The notes: generated by a model from the letters alone, not told the origin. A stretch of DNA of 39,127 nucleotides from an uncultured Phycisphaerales bacterium (GCA_937858155.1 CALLYM010000210.1:1-39127); one strand, 5' to 3'; numbered from the stretch's first letter, positions 8,417-16,588 are shown. Made by a program: numbers and translations.

Positions 8417-9009
8417 TAGCACGACTCCCCGTAGGACTGCTCACAAAGCGCCGCCTTCTGGATGGTGTCTTCCGGGCACTGCATGAGGAAGAGCCACCCG
8501 AGGTACGGCCCGGGCTCCCAAAGCGTGACGGTGGCGGGCGTGCCTCCGCGGGCCCGCAACGCCCAACCGGTCTGGTTGAGCAGCAGCCCGTTCTCTGTGA
8601 CCGAGACCGCCGTGGCGTACGCCGGCTCGCTGAGTCCGCCCGACGCGCCGTCGACAATGGGCGCTGCGGTCGTGAATTCGCTGAAGCTGATGTCCGCGGC
8701 CTTCACAGGCTCCAACATCGTGCTCTTCCCGAAGTTGATAGGGCGGAGCAGGTAGAACTCTGCCGGCAGCGGAGAGTCCGATGGGTTGTTCTGGTCTTCC
8801 TCAGTGAGAATGGAGAACACCCGCGACTTCGGCCCCAGCGAACCGGCGGCCCCGAAGGCACCGGCGACGCCGAAACGACTCCCCGAGGACACGAGGAGCC
8901 CGTTGAGCTCATCGACATCCTTGAAAGGACCTGTCGGCAGCGTCGGCAGCCCGGCGCCTCGCGCCGTGATGAGCAGGGGGTTGACGTTTGCCGGATTCAC
9001 GCTTTGCAT
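8416..9009 (-). CDS. Hypothetical phage protein, probably structural
   Basis: 197 residues, not recognised. It starts with ATG at 9009 preceded by AAGGA at 8 bases and inside the 3' end of the upstream membrane-protein gene (13-base overlap). The stop overlaps the hydrolase start as TAATG. Composition is balanced and mostly beta-like (VKAADISFSEFTTAAPIV, YATAVSVTENGLLLNQTGW), with no signal peptide or membrane segment; Cys residues cluster at the very C-terminus (CPEDTIQKAALCEQSYGESC). The close coupling to the SGNH hydrolase suggests the two work together, for example as parts of a tail or fibre. That is inference from gene order only. Confidence 0.6.
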   Translation of the reverse strand: MQSVNPANVNPLLITARGAGLPTLPTGPFKDVDELNGLLVSSGSRFGVAGAFGAAGSLGPKSRVFSILTEEDQNNPSDSPLPAEFYLLRPINFGKSTMLEPVKAADISFSEFTTAAPIVDGASGGLSEPAYATAVSVTENGLLLNQTGWALRARGGTPATVTLWEPGPYLGWLFLMQCPEDTIQKAALCEQSYGESC

Positions 9010-9320
9010 GTGCCGCTTCCTTCCTGCCGCTCGTCGATGCGAGCGACGAGCTCTTTTAGCTCTGTCATCCCTTCGTTCACTTTGCCGATCTCGCTACGCA
9101 GCGACTTGAACTCCTCGCGCGATTCGTTGCGGTCCTCGTCCCGATCCTTCTCTGCCCGCGCCATGCGCCACGCGAGCACGGCGTAGTTGACGCCGAGCGA
9201 GACCATCGCCACCACCCCGCTGACGAGCAGCGACGTCAGCACGCCAATGAATACAGGCAGCAGCCAGTCGGAAGACGGGGTGCTGCCTGCCTGCGCGAAT
9301 AGGAGGGAGGCGAGCGGCAC
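8997..9320 (-). CDS. Small one-helix membrane protein with coiled coil (holin or XhlA-like candidate)
   Basis: 107 residues from a GTG at 9320 directly after the TAA of the lipoprotein gene, with AAGGTGG upstream. Residues ~18-52 form a long hydrophobic stretch (LLPVFIGVLTSLLVSGVVAM onward). The rest is highly charged with heptad-like spacing (ARAEKDRDEDRNESREEF, EIGKVNEGMTELKELVARI), so a cytoplasmic coiled coil is likely. Small phage proteins of this build are often holin partners, XhlA-like haemolysins or Rz-like spanins. No endolysin gene is recognisable next to it, so a lysis role is only a guess. Coupled downstream by a 13-base overlap to the 197-residue protein. Confidence 0.65.
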   Translation of the reverse strand: MPLASLLFAQAGSTPSSDWLLPVFIGVLTSLLVSGVVAMVSLGVNYAVLAWRMARAEKDRDEDRNESREEFKSLRSEIGKVNEGMTELKELVARIDERQEGSGTCKA

Positions 9321-10061
9321 TTAGGCCGCCACCTTCTTGTTCTGAACCTCGTCGACCAGGTCGTGCGCGCCGTCGGTCATGTGCTTGGTCAAGACGAGGG
9401 CCGCTTCCTTGTCGTTGAACAGGGCCTTGCCGCTGGGCAGCTGCTTCACTTTCTCGAAAGCAACCGCAATGCTCTTCGCGTCGCTCGTCGTCTTCGCGAG
9501 CTTTGCCTTCACGACCTTCTTCCGGCGACTCTCAACCAGGCCCCACAGTCCCGTGACGATCGACGCGACGGTTGTTCCTGCCGCGATGTACGGCGCGAGG
9601 GGTGGTATCGCCACCGAAAGCGCGGCGCCCGTCGATTGAATCGCGGCGGTGCGCTGCTCGGTCGTCATATTGCCAACGCCACCGGCGTCGCGAACCTGCT
9701 GCACCGTCGTCGCAATCGCGTTCGCCGCATCCGCCGCCTGCGCGACGACGGGCTCCGCCTTCGCGAGCGCACCTTCGAGCTTGCGCACGCCACGGTCCAC
9801 AGTCTCCGGCACCCGCGGTCCGCCCGGCTGCGGAGCACGCGCGGCCTCCAACGTCTCGCGCGACGTCTTCAACTCTGCGGCAACTTCAGTGAGCACCGCG
9901 GCGAGATTCGCGACGTCCGGCGATGCCTGCGCTTCTTCCGGAGCGGGCTCACCGGCGAAGAAGTCGCCGAACCCGGCGCAGCCCACAACGGTCACGGCGA
10001 TCGCCGCGACCAACACCAGTGAAGCAAGACGTCCGTGCCTGCGAAGGGAAGAGAACTCCAT
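9321..10061 (-). CDS. Phage-encoded lipoprotein
   Basis: 246 residues. The frame is open to 10136, but ATG at 10061 with AGGAG 7 bases upstream is clearly the start: it gives a classic lipoprotein signal, MEFSSLRRHGR followed by a hydrophobic core and the lipobox VVGC. The mature part begins AGFGDFFAGEPAPEEAQASP. The middle is Ala-rich and helical with repeated heptads (LAAVLTEVAAELKTSRETLE), followed by a hydrophobic, Gly-containing segment (SVAIPPLAPYIAAGTTVASI) that may insert in membrane, and a Lys-rich tail ending NKKVAA. It is the first gene after the large non-coding gap and so the likely head of the late operon. Function unknown; superinfection exclusion or lysis are possible for a phage lipoprotein. 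Confidence 0.7.
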   Translation of the reverse strand: MEFSSLRRHGRLASLVLVAAIAVTVVGCAGFGDFFAGEPAPEEAQASPDVANLAAVLTEVAAELKTSRETLEAARAPQPGGPRVPETVDRGVRKLEGALAKAEPVVAQAADAANAIATTVQQVRDAGGVGNMTTEQRTAAIQSTGAALSVAIPPLAPYIAAGTTVASIVTGLWGLVESRRKKVVKAKLAKTTSDAKSIAVAFEKVKQLPSGKALFNDKEAALVLTKHMTDGAHDLVDEVQNKKVAA

Positions 10062-10187
10062 CGTGCGCTCCTGGGCAAGTCGCCCGAAGCGCTCCGGTTG
10101 AAGGTGGCAACAGTCTATATCGAACAGCGCCCGCACGCAACTGCACTACCGCCGAGCATTCGCGACCACCCCCCTATAGCGGTGAAA

Positions 10188-10205
10188 TGGTTCCGACCGG
10201 AACTA
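10188..10205. repeat. Inverted repeat (7-bp stem, GACC loop)
   Basis: TGGTTCC-GACC-GGAACTA, seven pairs including one G-T wobble, about 130 bases upstream of the lipoprotein start. It is close to a CCCCCCTATAGC motif at 10168-10181. Candidate operator or late-transcript leader structure. Confidence 0.4.
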
Positions 10206-10309
10206 ATTGGCGCAACGCGTGCGCCCTCTCGGCCCGCCGCCCCCTCCCCCCGCGAGAGCGGAGCGCACGCACGCGCTCCTAATCGAAGTGTAAAGCCTCA
10301 AGCCCGGGT

Positions 10310-10326
10310 CCCGGTGGCACACCGGG
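10310..10326. repeat. Perfect inverted repeat (7-bp stem, 3-base loop)
   Basis: CCCGGTG-GCA-CACCGGG. No T-run follows on either strand, so it is not an obvious intrinsic terminator. Its symmetry fits a protein-binding site or an RNA hairpin in the late leader. Confidence 0.45.
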
Positions 10327-10396
10327 TGGCCCGCGCGGCCGCCTGGCGGAGCTCCAGACCACCCGGGGGAGCAAGCGGGCAACGCCAAGCGGGAAG

Positions 10397-10414
10397 CGGT
10401 TTTGGGAAAAACCG
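10397..10414. repeat. Perfect inverted repeat (7-bp stem, GGGA loop)
   Basis: CGGTTTT-GGGA-AAAACCG. The A/T-rich stem stands out in a very GC-rich stretch. Read on the minus strand it lies about 360 bases past the primase stop and could contribute to ending the early transcript, although the base run after the stem is not U-rich. Confidence 0.4.
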
Positions 10415-10490
10415 GCCACCCGCGCGCCCGTCGCCTCGTGCCCACTTCAACCCGGCACCCCCCGCCGGAGTACCTACCCCTAACGTCCGT

Positions 10491-10531
10491 ACCCCCCTAT
10501 CCAAGTGCGCACCCCCCCTATTCAAGTGCGC
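10491..10531. repeat. Imperfect direct repeat, ~20 bp, two adjacent copies
   Basis: ACCCCCCTATCCAAGTGCGC at 10491-10510 is followed at once by ACCCCCCCTATTCAAGTGCG at 10511-10530. They differ by one extra C and one C/T change. Adjacent near-identical units of about two helical turns look like binding sites (operator or iteron). The core CCCCCCTAT also occurs at 10168 and, reversed, over the primase stop codon. Confidence 0.55.
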
Positions 10532-10769
10532 GCGGACCGCGCCCCGCACGCATGAGCACGCGTTGTTCTCCCTTTGGCATTGAACGAAAGTCAAAGGTGA
10601 CATTTCAGACAGATTGGAAAGGCAAGGGGAAGAGAAGAACGCCGCGTGGATGCTCACGCGTTCTTCTCGAACTTTCATTGGTGGGAAGGGGAGGGAGGGG
10701 CCGGCCGGCCGCGGTGCGTGTGTGATGCGATATAGCGGCCCGTGTTGGCTCGGTCGCTCGCTCATGCGG

Positions 10770-13700
10770 TCAATAGGGGGGCAGGTCCTGCGGGGGTTGG
10801 GAGGGCTTTGTGCCGCTCAGGGCGGGCTTCAGCCCATCCACCAGGCGGACGTTGAGGAACACCCTCGTCCGCACCTTCTTGCTCTCGTCAGCGGGCATGC
10901 CGGGATCGGGCTCGGCAACACTGACCCTCTGCGCCGTCTCGATCATGGGCTCGATGGAGTGCAGGCGCTTGCTCAGAAGCTGCGATGAGCCTGGATGGTG
11001 GCCGTTGGCCTTGGAGTAATCACCCCACGCGCCGAATACATCCTTGACCGCGGTCTCCGCCCCCTGCTCAAACACCAGGCAGTCCTGGTAGAAGCAGAAC
11101 ACCGGCGAGCTCGCCCGGCTGAACTCCTCGTGCGCCTCCTTGGAAGAGTCGGGGAGCGTAAAGCCCTCGCCCGCCTCGAGTGATTGCCACAGCCGGCGGA
11201 GCCCGAAGAGCGCCCACAGCATGACGCCCTGCGCCTCCTTGACCAGGCGGCGCTTGAGCGTGCGGTCCGGCTTTGCGGCGTGGCTGTGCTTCATCTCCAG
11301 GATGACGAAGCGGTCGGCGAGCGCGGTGCTCGCGTCCTGCATGTTCGGGATCTCGTTGCAGTAGATGACGAAGCGCCACGTGCCCTCGACGTCCGGCGTG
11401 TCCTTCACGTGCTTCCACTCGCAGTGGGTTGGATCTCCGGAAATCTGCGCCTTGAGCCCCTCGACGGCCTGGCTCATGTCCGTGAACTTGCCCATGCTGG
11501 CGTCGTTCATCACGGCCAGGTGCTTGCCGATGAGCTTTGCGGGATGGAACTTCTCAGTGAGTAGCGCGAAGGACGTCGTCCCCACGTTGCGCTTGCCGAG
11601 CACGGCCTGCCACACGCTGCGAATCGTGCCCTTGCCCGTTCGCTTGGGCCCGCAAATGAGCAGGGCCTTCTCCAGGACGGTGCTGTGCACCAGGCTGTAG
11701 CCGAACCATTCCTGCAGGCACTCGCCCCACGCGTCCTCGCCGGACACACCGCGCAGGAACTTCAGCCACTGCGGACACCATCGCTCGAACAGCGCGAGGA
11801 TCGCTTCCTCGCCACCATTGACGGCCGCCTCCAGGTCGTCGATCGGGAGCTCGAAGGGCATGCTCGACAGGCAGAAGTAGCAGGGGGTGTGCGGGTAGAT
11901 GACGAACGCGCCGCGGGCCCACTCGTCCGCGTCCATCAGCGCGTTGCGGAGCGCGATGATGTTCCCCGCCTCCGGCAGGTTGCGAGCGTGCTGCGGCGGG
12001 ATTGCCGCGACACCCCACACCGGAGCGCCGTCGCTCCCGAACGTCGCCGGCAGCCAGCAAGGCACGCGATCGTCGCGGCCGGGCGCGGGAGGGGGTACGG
12101 CGCAATCGGTCTTCAGGCTCTCGATCACCTGGGCGACGGCGCGCGGGGTCGGGACGAAGGGCACGATCTTCAGCTTGCTATTCCATGTCCAGCAGCCGTT
12201 CAGATACTGCTGGACGCGCGCGGCCAGGTGCACTTCCTTCAGCCGCTCCCAATGCGTGCCGACGTACTCGAACCATGACTCATTCCAATACGTGAGGTAG
12301 AAGCGGCTCCCGGATCTCGACGACACGCCATCGGGGCCGACGTCGTCGGGCGGGCTCATCATCGCGATCAGGAAGTGCCTGGCCTGGGCGAGCGGGTTCT
12401 TCGTGAGAACCGTGCGGTCGTCTTCCGGCTGCTCGGGGACTAATTCCTCGTCTCCGCCCCCCCCGTCGTCGCTGTTTTCTTCCTCGGGCTTGCCCTTCTT
12501 CGCCTTCGGCTTCTTCGTGCCCACCGCCACGCCCTTCTGCGACGGCCGCCACCTGGCCTTGCGCTCGAGGAGCTCGTTCAGGCGGAGCCCGTCCATCATC
12601 GCGAGCCCCACGAGCTCAACCCCGGCGCCTTTGTCGATCGCCAGCTGCAGGCAGTCGTTCCAGTCCACTCCCTTGCCGTTCTTCGCGTGCGCTACGCCGT
12701 CGCGCACCTCGATGAGCTCCGGCCAGAACACCGCGCACGGCGGCCGCACAATCACGGTCACCCACGGGGCCGCTGCGCGCACACGCTCCGCGAGAACGGT
12801 CGCGGCCGTGACACCGACGTCGTTCTCGTCCAGGTCCGCGGCGATGATCAGCGTGTGGATCTTCCCGCGGGCCTCCGGCGCGACGTGCTCGCCGGCGAAG
12901 GTCGTTCCGAACACGGCCTGGTCGAGCTCCATCGCCTCCATGCTGGGCGCGTCGAGCGCGGCCCACGCGGCGGGTGTAATGCCGACCTTCTTCATGCCGA
13001 TCGCGGCGGACAACGTCGTCTCGATGCCCTCGCCCACCACCAGCACGCCTGCGCCGTAGTCCTCGCGGAGCCGCACAGCGCCTCCGCTCGTGCGGCCGTG
13101 CTTGCGGCGTCCCAGGTCGCCGGCACGCTTGGTCGGGAGGATCTCGCCCGTCTCGGTGCTGACGGTCATGTAGGTGCAATGGACGCCGCGGAGCGTCGTC
13201 GCGCCGGGAGTGTCGACCTTGGGCCCAACCACCTTGGCGACCATCGCCGGCGCACCGTCCCACTCGCGACGATCCGGCGCGTAGACGTCCGGCGCTGCGC
13301 CGTGCCAGCGGAGGCACGTGAGCAGGCCGCCGTAGTGGGCAAGCAGGTCGACGCCGCGGGACGCGAGGTATCGGAGAGCGATGCCAGCGCCTTCGGTGAG
13401 CTCGCCCGTCTCGATCGCGGCCGGCGGCTCTTCGCCCGCCTTCTTCATCGCCGCGCGGGATTGCTTCAGCAGCTTGTGGTCGCGGTACGTCTCAGCCTCG
13501 CACGATCCCCACGTCGCGCCCACGAACTTCGCCCTGCGTTCGTCGTTCCGCCGGCGCTGCTCTTCTCGGCGCTGCTTCTCCGCGGCCCACTGCACCCGCT
13601 GCTTCTCGCGCTCCTCGGGGCTCAGCTTGCGGCCGCCGTACCTCTCGATGTCCTCGGCCTTCACCCACTTGAACGCTGTTCCGTTGTGGCCCTCGTGGCT

Positions 13701-13901
13701 CTTGATAGACCCGGTGCACCGGTACGCCGTGTCTTCGGGAGCGTCGCCGACCCCGCGGCGCATGCACTTCACAAACGGCGGGCGCGCTTCGCCCGTCTGT
13801 GTGTTCGTGCTCTCCGGGTGCGTCGCGCACCACGAGTCCGAGCCGCAGATAGGACACCGCGCCCGTGCGCTCACACGCTGCCATGCGGAAGTTGTAGCCA
13901 T
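10770..13901 (-). CDS. Phage primase-helicase (zinc finger, TOPRIM, D5-like ATPase)
   Basis: 1043 residues from the ATG at 13901 (AAGGA 7 bases upstream; the frame extends to 13940 without a ribosome site). Order of domains: an N-terminal zinc-binding part with CPICGSDSWC at 16-25 and further Cys residues; a charged linker; a TOPRIM domain with VVGEGIETTLSA near 290 and IIAADLDEND near 355; an acidic, low-complexity linker (PEEENSDDGGGGDEE) near 470; then a D5/P4-type helicase with Walker A GPKRTGKGT at 751-759, a VMNDASMGKF segment and NEIPNMQD as sensor-like motif. Such proteins prime and unwind DNA at the phage origin. It is the largest phage gene here and marks the replication module. Confidence 0.92.
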   Translation of the reverse strand: MATTSAWQRVSARARCPICGSDSWCATHPESTNTQTGEARPPFVKCMRRGVGDAPEDTAYRCTGSIKSHEGHNGTAFKWVKAEDIERYGGRKLSPEEREKQRVQWAAEKQRREEQRRRNDERRAKFVGATWGSCEAETYRDHKLLKQSRAAMKKAGEEPPAAIETGELTEGAGIALRYLASRGVDLLAHYGGLLTCLRWHGAAPDVYAPDRREWDGAPAMVAKVVGPKVDTPGATTLRGVHCTYMTVSTETGEILPTKRAGDLGRRKHGRTSGGAVRLREDYGAGVLVVGEGIETTLSAAIGMKKVGITPAAWAALDAPSMEAMELDQAVFGTTFAGEHVAPEARGKIHTLIIAADLDENDVGVTAATVLAERVRAAAPWVTVIVRPPCAVFWPELIEVRDGVAHAKNGKGVDWNDCLQLAIDKGAGVELVGLAMMDGLRLNELLERKARWRPSQKGVAVGTKKPKAKKGKPEEENSDDGGGGDEELVPEQPEDDRTVLTKNPLAQARHFLIAMMSPPDDVGPDGVSSRSGSRFYLTYWNESWFEYVGTHWERLKEVHLAARVQQYLNGCWTWNSKLKIVPFVPTPRAVAQVIESLKTDCAVPPPAPGRDDRVPCWLPATFGSDGAPVWGVAAIPPQHARNLPEAGNIIALRNALMDADEWARGAFVIYPHTPCYFCLSSMPFELPIDDLEAAVNGGEEAILALFERWCPQWLKFLRGVSGEDAWGECLQEWFGYSLVHSTVLEKALLICGPKRTGKGTIRSVWQAVLGKRNVGTTSFALLTEKFHPAKLIGKHLAVMNDASMGKFTDMSQAVEGLKAQISGDPTHCEWKHVKDTPDVEGTWRFVIYCNEIPNMQDASTALADRFVILEMKHSHAAKPDRTLKRRLVKEAQGVMLWALFGLRRLWQSLEAGEGFTLPDSSKEAHEEFSRASSPVFCFYQDCLVFEQGAETAVKDVFGAWGDYSKANGHHPGSSQLLSKRLHSIEPMIETAQRVSVAEPDPGMPADESKKVRTRVFLNVRLVDGLKPALSGTKPSQPPQDLPPY

Positions 13902-14029
13902 CGGCCATCCTTTTCCCGAGTCCCCGACTCGGCCATCCATCCAAAGCGGCGTACGGCCTGTTTCGTCCGCTTCGCCGCTCGCTCATGCACCGCGGCAACG
14001 TCGCCGCGGCGGTCCTTCAACTCGGAGCG
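13902..14029 (-). promoter_or_regulatory. 128-base gap upstream of the primase-helicase
   Basis: Apart from the AAGGA ribosome site of the primase at its left end, nothing distinct is seen. It is GC-rich, with no T-run hairpin and no convincing promoter. Confidence 0.3.
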
Positions 14030-14389
14030 TCAGACCTTGTCGGGCCATCGCCACTGGCCCTCGCCGGCACCGTGCATCACCGACGTCGGGTTCAGTAGGC
14101 CGGCGGGCAGCGGGAACGAGCCGTCGTTCTTGACGTCGAGGTTGACGCAGTTGTCGCCCCACACGTGCGTGATCGTGGCGGAGTAGGGCTGGCCCTTTCG
14201 AGCAGTCAGGCCGGTCCCGCTAGGCGGGTTGTACCAGACTTTGCGCCCCACCGCGGGGTTGTTCTTCGCAGCGGGCTTGGCGGGATCGGTCGTCGACGGC
14301 GCTGCAGCCGGCGGAGCGGGATCGCCCGCGGTTGCGGCCGTGGCCGCGGCGGCGAGCAGGATGGGAACGAGGCACGTGCGACTCTTCAT
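14030..14389 (-). CDS. Small secreted protein, phage-common domain
   Basis: 119 residues from the ATG at 14389 with a perfect AAGGAG 5 bases upstream. The N-terminus is a signal peptide (MKSRTCLVPILLAAAATAATA-GDP), then a Pro/Ala-rich linker. The C-terminal ~70 residues (GRKVWYNPPSG...YSATITHVWGDNCVNLDV...GQWRWP) resemble a small beta-barrel domain that recurs in many phage hypothetical proteins, with the VWGDxxVNLxV and terminal WxWP features. In those relatives it is usually cytoplasmic; attachment to an export signal is unusual. Function unknown; the domain might modify or coat the cell envelope or particle. Confidence 0.7.
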   Translation of the reverse strand: MKSRTCLVPILLAAAATAATAGDPAPPAAAPSTTDPAKPAAKNNPAVGRKVWYNPPSGTGLTARKGQPYSATITHVWGDNCVNLDVKNDGSFPLPAGLLNPTSVMHGAGEGQWRWPDKV

Positions 14390-14422
14390 GGGAACTCCTT
14401 GCCCTGTGGGCAACGGGGTGAA

Positions 14423-15196
14423 CTACACGACGCCCTGGAACGCCGCGAGCACGCGCTCGAGGCGGGAGAAGGCATCGGGATCTCCGGACTTCGCTTTGGT
14501 CACCAGGTCGGTGATCGCGGCCGCGGCCTTCTCGGCGGCGTGGTACAGCCCGTCGAGTCGCAGCTGGCCGGCGACGTCGCGCGACTGCGAACGCTGCTGG
14601 TTTGCGAAGGTGGGGGCGTCGGCCGCGCCGCGGGCAACCACACGGGGCGCAAGCGTCGGGACCCGCACAGACGCGCCACGATGCCCCACGTTGGGCGAAG
14701 GCGAGAAGGCGACGGCGGGACGGTTGAGGGCGATTGCGGGCCCAGCCTGGCCCCAGCCGGGGGCGGGGCCGATTCCCCGCCCCAGCGGCTTACCGCTTGG
14801 GGAGCCGCCATCCCCGCTCACGTGGGGTATACGTGTAGACGATGAGCTCGGCGCGCGAAGCACCCGCACGCCCGCTTGCACTTCGGCTTCATGGAGCGAC
14901 TTCGGCTCGGGCGCGCCGGGCGGGAGCGGGCTCGCGCTGAGCTTCGTCGCGAGAGCGATAGCTTTCTTCGCCACCGACATGTGCACGCCGGCCGCCTGCA
15001 GGCGCTCCTCCCATTCGCCGTGACGCACGTGGGGCCGTAGCGCAATGAGGAAGGTGCCCAGGGCCCTGCGTTCAGCCAGCAGCGCCCGCTTTGCTCCGCG
15101 GACGCGGTCGCTCAGCAGGCGCGCACGGTCCATCGCGTCGCTGAGCGTCGCGAATCCCTCCCCGGCAACGATGATGCGTGTATCGGTAGCGATCAT
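14423..15196 (-). CDS. DUF3102-like phage protein
   Basis: 257 residues from ATG 15196, overlapping the methylase stop as ATGA, with GAGGG upstream. Residues ~20-75 (RARLLSDRVRGAKRALLAER, GEWEERLQAAGVHMSVAKKA) look like the DUF3102 pattern, in which a helix pair is followed by a 'GxWxxxL' helix and an HTH-like segment. The centre, ~80-185, is Pro/Gly/Ser-rich and probably disordered. The C-terminal 60 residues are again helical (LYHAAEKAAAAITDLVTKAK). DUF3102 proteins are frequent in phages and integrative elements and are thought to bind DNA, but no function is established. Coupled translation with the methylase suggests related timing. Confidence 0.6.
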   Translation of the reverse strand: MIATDTRIIVAGEGFATLSDAMDRARLLSDRVRGAKRALLAERRALGTFLIALRPHVRHGEWEERLQAAGVHMSVAKKAIALATKLSASPLPPGAPEPKSLHEAEVQAGVRVLRAPSSSSTRIPHVSGDGGSPSGKPLGRGIGPAPGWGQAGPAIALNRPAVAFSPSPNVGHRGASVRVPTLAPRVVARGAADAPTFANQQRSQSRDVAGQLRLDGLYHAAEKAAAAITDLVTKAKSGDPDAFSRLERVLAAFQGVV

Positions 15197-16200
15197 GTGT
15201 CCCTCTTGTTGACCAGCAGGACCTCGGGCGCCTTGGCCGCCTCGCCGTCGCCGGCGTTGCGGCTGTTCTTCTGCACATCCAGGTCGACGACGTCCCACCA
15301 GGCGGACGGGTAGAGCTCGGCAAGCCGCTCGTGGCGGTAGTAGCTGATGCCGACCACAGCGCCCTCGCGCGCAATGCGGTGCGCCTGCTCAGCGAGCCAT
15401 GCGTGGAAGTCGTCCGCGGAGAAGAGCGAGCCGGTGCCGTCCTTGACCTTCTCCGCGTACCGCGCGCCCGGCGCGCCCAGGTACGGCGGGTCGAGGTACA
15501 CGATCTCGCCGGCAAACCCCTGAACGCTCGGCAGCCACTTCTCGCACCGCTCGCTGATCAGCGTCGTCTTGCCCAGCGCGAGCGACGCGTACCAGGCGGG
15601 AATGCTCGCCTTGACGTTCTCCCAGCGAAGACCGGGATCTCCGCCGCCAAGCGTGAAGCGACGCCCGATCGAGCCGACCAGGTCGTCCCACGCCGCGTCC
15701 GTGCCGGCAACCTCGCCGTTGCGTCCCATCCACCAGGCGATGAGGCAGTAGCCAGCGATGAGCACCTGCTGCTCATTCGTCATGGCCCCGAACAACGGCG
15801 CGCCCAGCCCTTCGCGCTCGACGTCGTCGCGGCGGTTGTGCTCCCATAGCCCGAGCTCGCGGCACGCCTGCGCGTGCGTCGCCTCCCCGAAGGGGAAGAG
15901 TGCCAGCTGCTTCACGAGCGATTCGGCCGTACGCGGGCTGGTGAGAACGACGGCCAGGTTGTGGATGTACCCGTACGCGTCGTTCGCGATCACCGTCCCG
16001 GCGAAGCCGCGGCCGCGGAGCTCCAGGACGTCGGGGAGCGAGCCGTGGAAGGGCGTGACGTACTGCTGCAGCACGCCGAGTCCGTCGCGGGCGCTCTTGC
16101 CAGACAGGCGCTCGAGCAGGATGTCGAGCAGCCGCGGAGCGAGCGTGCGTTTTCCTCCGTAGTACGGTGCGATAGATGACAGCGCTGCTTGCTCAGCCAT
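15193..16200 (-). CDS. Second DNA adenine methylase, D12 class, altered SAM motif
   Basis: 335 residues. Motif X is YYGGKRT at 13-19, an ANDAYG segment near 73-78 matches the post-motif I acidic region, and the catalytic motif is YLDPPYLG near residue 234. Motif I, normally FxGxG, reads TPFHGSLPDVL here, so the last Gly is replaced. It is not obviously a paralogue of the methylase at 5120-6124: motif spacing and the C-terminal regions differ. The ATG at 16200 overlaps the nucleotidyltransferase-like gene by 8 bases. It belongs to the early/middle transcription unit, whereas the other methylase is in the late unit. It probably protects phage DNA from restriction. Confidence 0.85.
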   Translation of the reverse strand: MAEQAALSSIAPYYGGKRTLAPRLLDILLERLSGKSARDGLGVLQQYVTPFHGSLPDVLELRGRGFAGTVIANDAYGYIHNLAVVLTSPRTAESLVKQLALFPFGEATHAQACRELGLWEHNRRDDVEREGLGAPLFGAMTNEQQVLIAGYCLIAWWMGRNGEVAGTDAAWDDLVGSIGRRFTLGGGDPGLRWENVKASIPAWYASLALGKTTLISERCEKWLPSVQGFAGEIVYLDPPYLGAPGARYAEKVKDGTGSLFSADDFHAWLAEQAHRIAREGAVVGISYYRHERLAELYPSAWWDVVDLDVQKNSRNAGDGEAAKAPEVLLVNKRDT

Positions 16201-16588
16201 GTGCCTTGTCCCTTCTTGGCATGACGCTCAGGTCCACGTGCATCAGGTCGTCGCCGCCAAATCGCAGCGTGTACGCAACGCGGCCGTGCGGCTTGCCCTT
16301 CTTCGCTACCTCCGCCCACTGCAGAACCTCGTGGCCTTCGCGGGGTACCCATCCACCGAGGACGTCTTGCAGCGCCTTCGCCAGGACGTCGGCCTCGACC
16401 GCTTCGTCAACCCACGGCGCAGCGATCAGGTCCAGGTCTCGCACCATCGAGCCGTGAAGCCCAAGGGCGTAGCCGAGCTCGCGAGCTTTGGACCGCAGGG
16501 CAGGGAGCAGTGCTGCGAAGATGCAGGCACGGCCGTTAACCGCGCCGCGGTCGCGATCCTCCGTTTTCCAGTCCGTAGTAGCGGTCAC
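16193..16588 (-). CDS. Phage nucleotidyltransferase-like protein
   Basis: 131 residues from GTG 16588, which overlaps the previous stop as GTGA, with GGAGG 7 bases upstream. The segment LHGSMVRDLDLIAAPW matches the GS...DxD core of the DNA polymerase beta/nucleotidyltransferase fold. The rest includes VDEAVEADVLAKALQDVLGG and a C-terminal RFGGDDLMHVDLSV, whose Asp could be the third acidic residue. Small proteins with this 'SMVRDLDL' block recur in phages. Whether it transfers nucleotides is unknown. It sits between the dockerin/beta-helix gene and a DNA methylase. Confidence 0.65.
   Translation of the reverse strand: MTATTDWKTEDRDRGAVNGRACIFAALLPALRSKARELGYALGLHGSMVRDLDLIAAPWVDEAVEADVLAKALQDVLGGWVPREGHEVLQWAEVAKKGKPHGRVAYTLRFGGDDLMHVDLSVMPRRDKAHG

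Larger units (their letters stand above)
10062..10769 (-). promoter_or_regulatory. 708-base non-coding gap between early and late genes
   Basis: No convincing gene on either strand. It lies downstream of the primase and upstream of the lipoprotein, so it should hold the end of the early transcript and the late promoter. What can be seen: hairpins at 10188-10205, 10310-10326 and 10397-10414; a near-duplicate pair at 10491-10531; and several CCCCCCTAT motifs. The segment 10540-10680 is less GC-rich than its surroundings, with runs such as GAAAGTCAAAGGTGACATTT, a more promoter-like composition, although I see no good -35/-10 pair. An origin of replication is another possibility, given the neighbouring primase. 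Confidence 0.5.
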
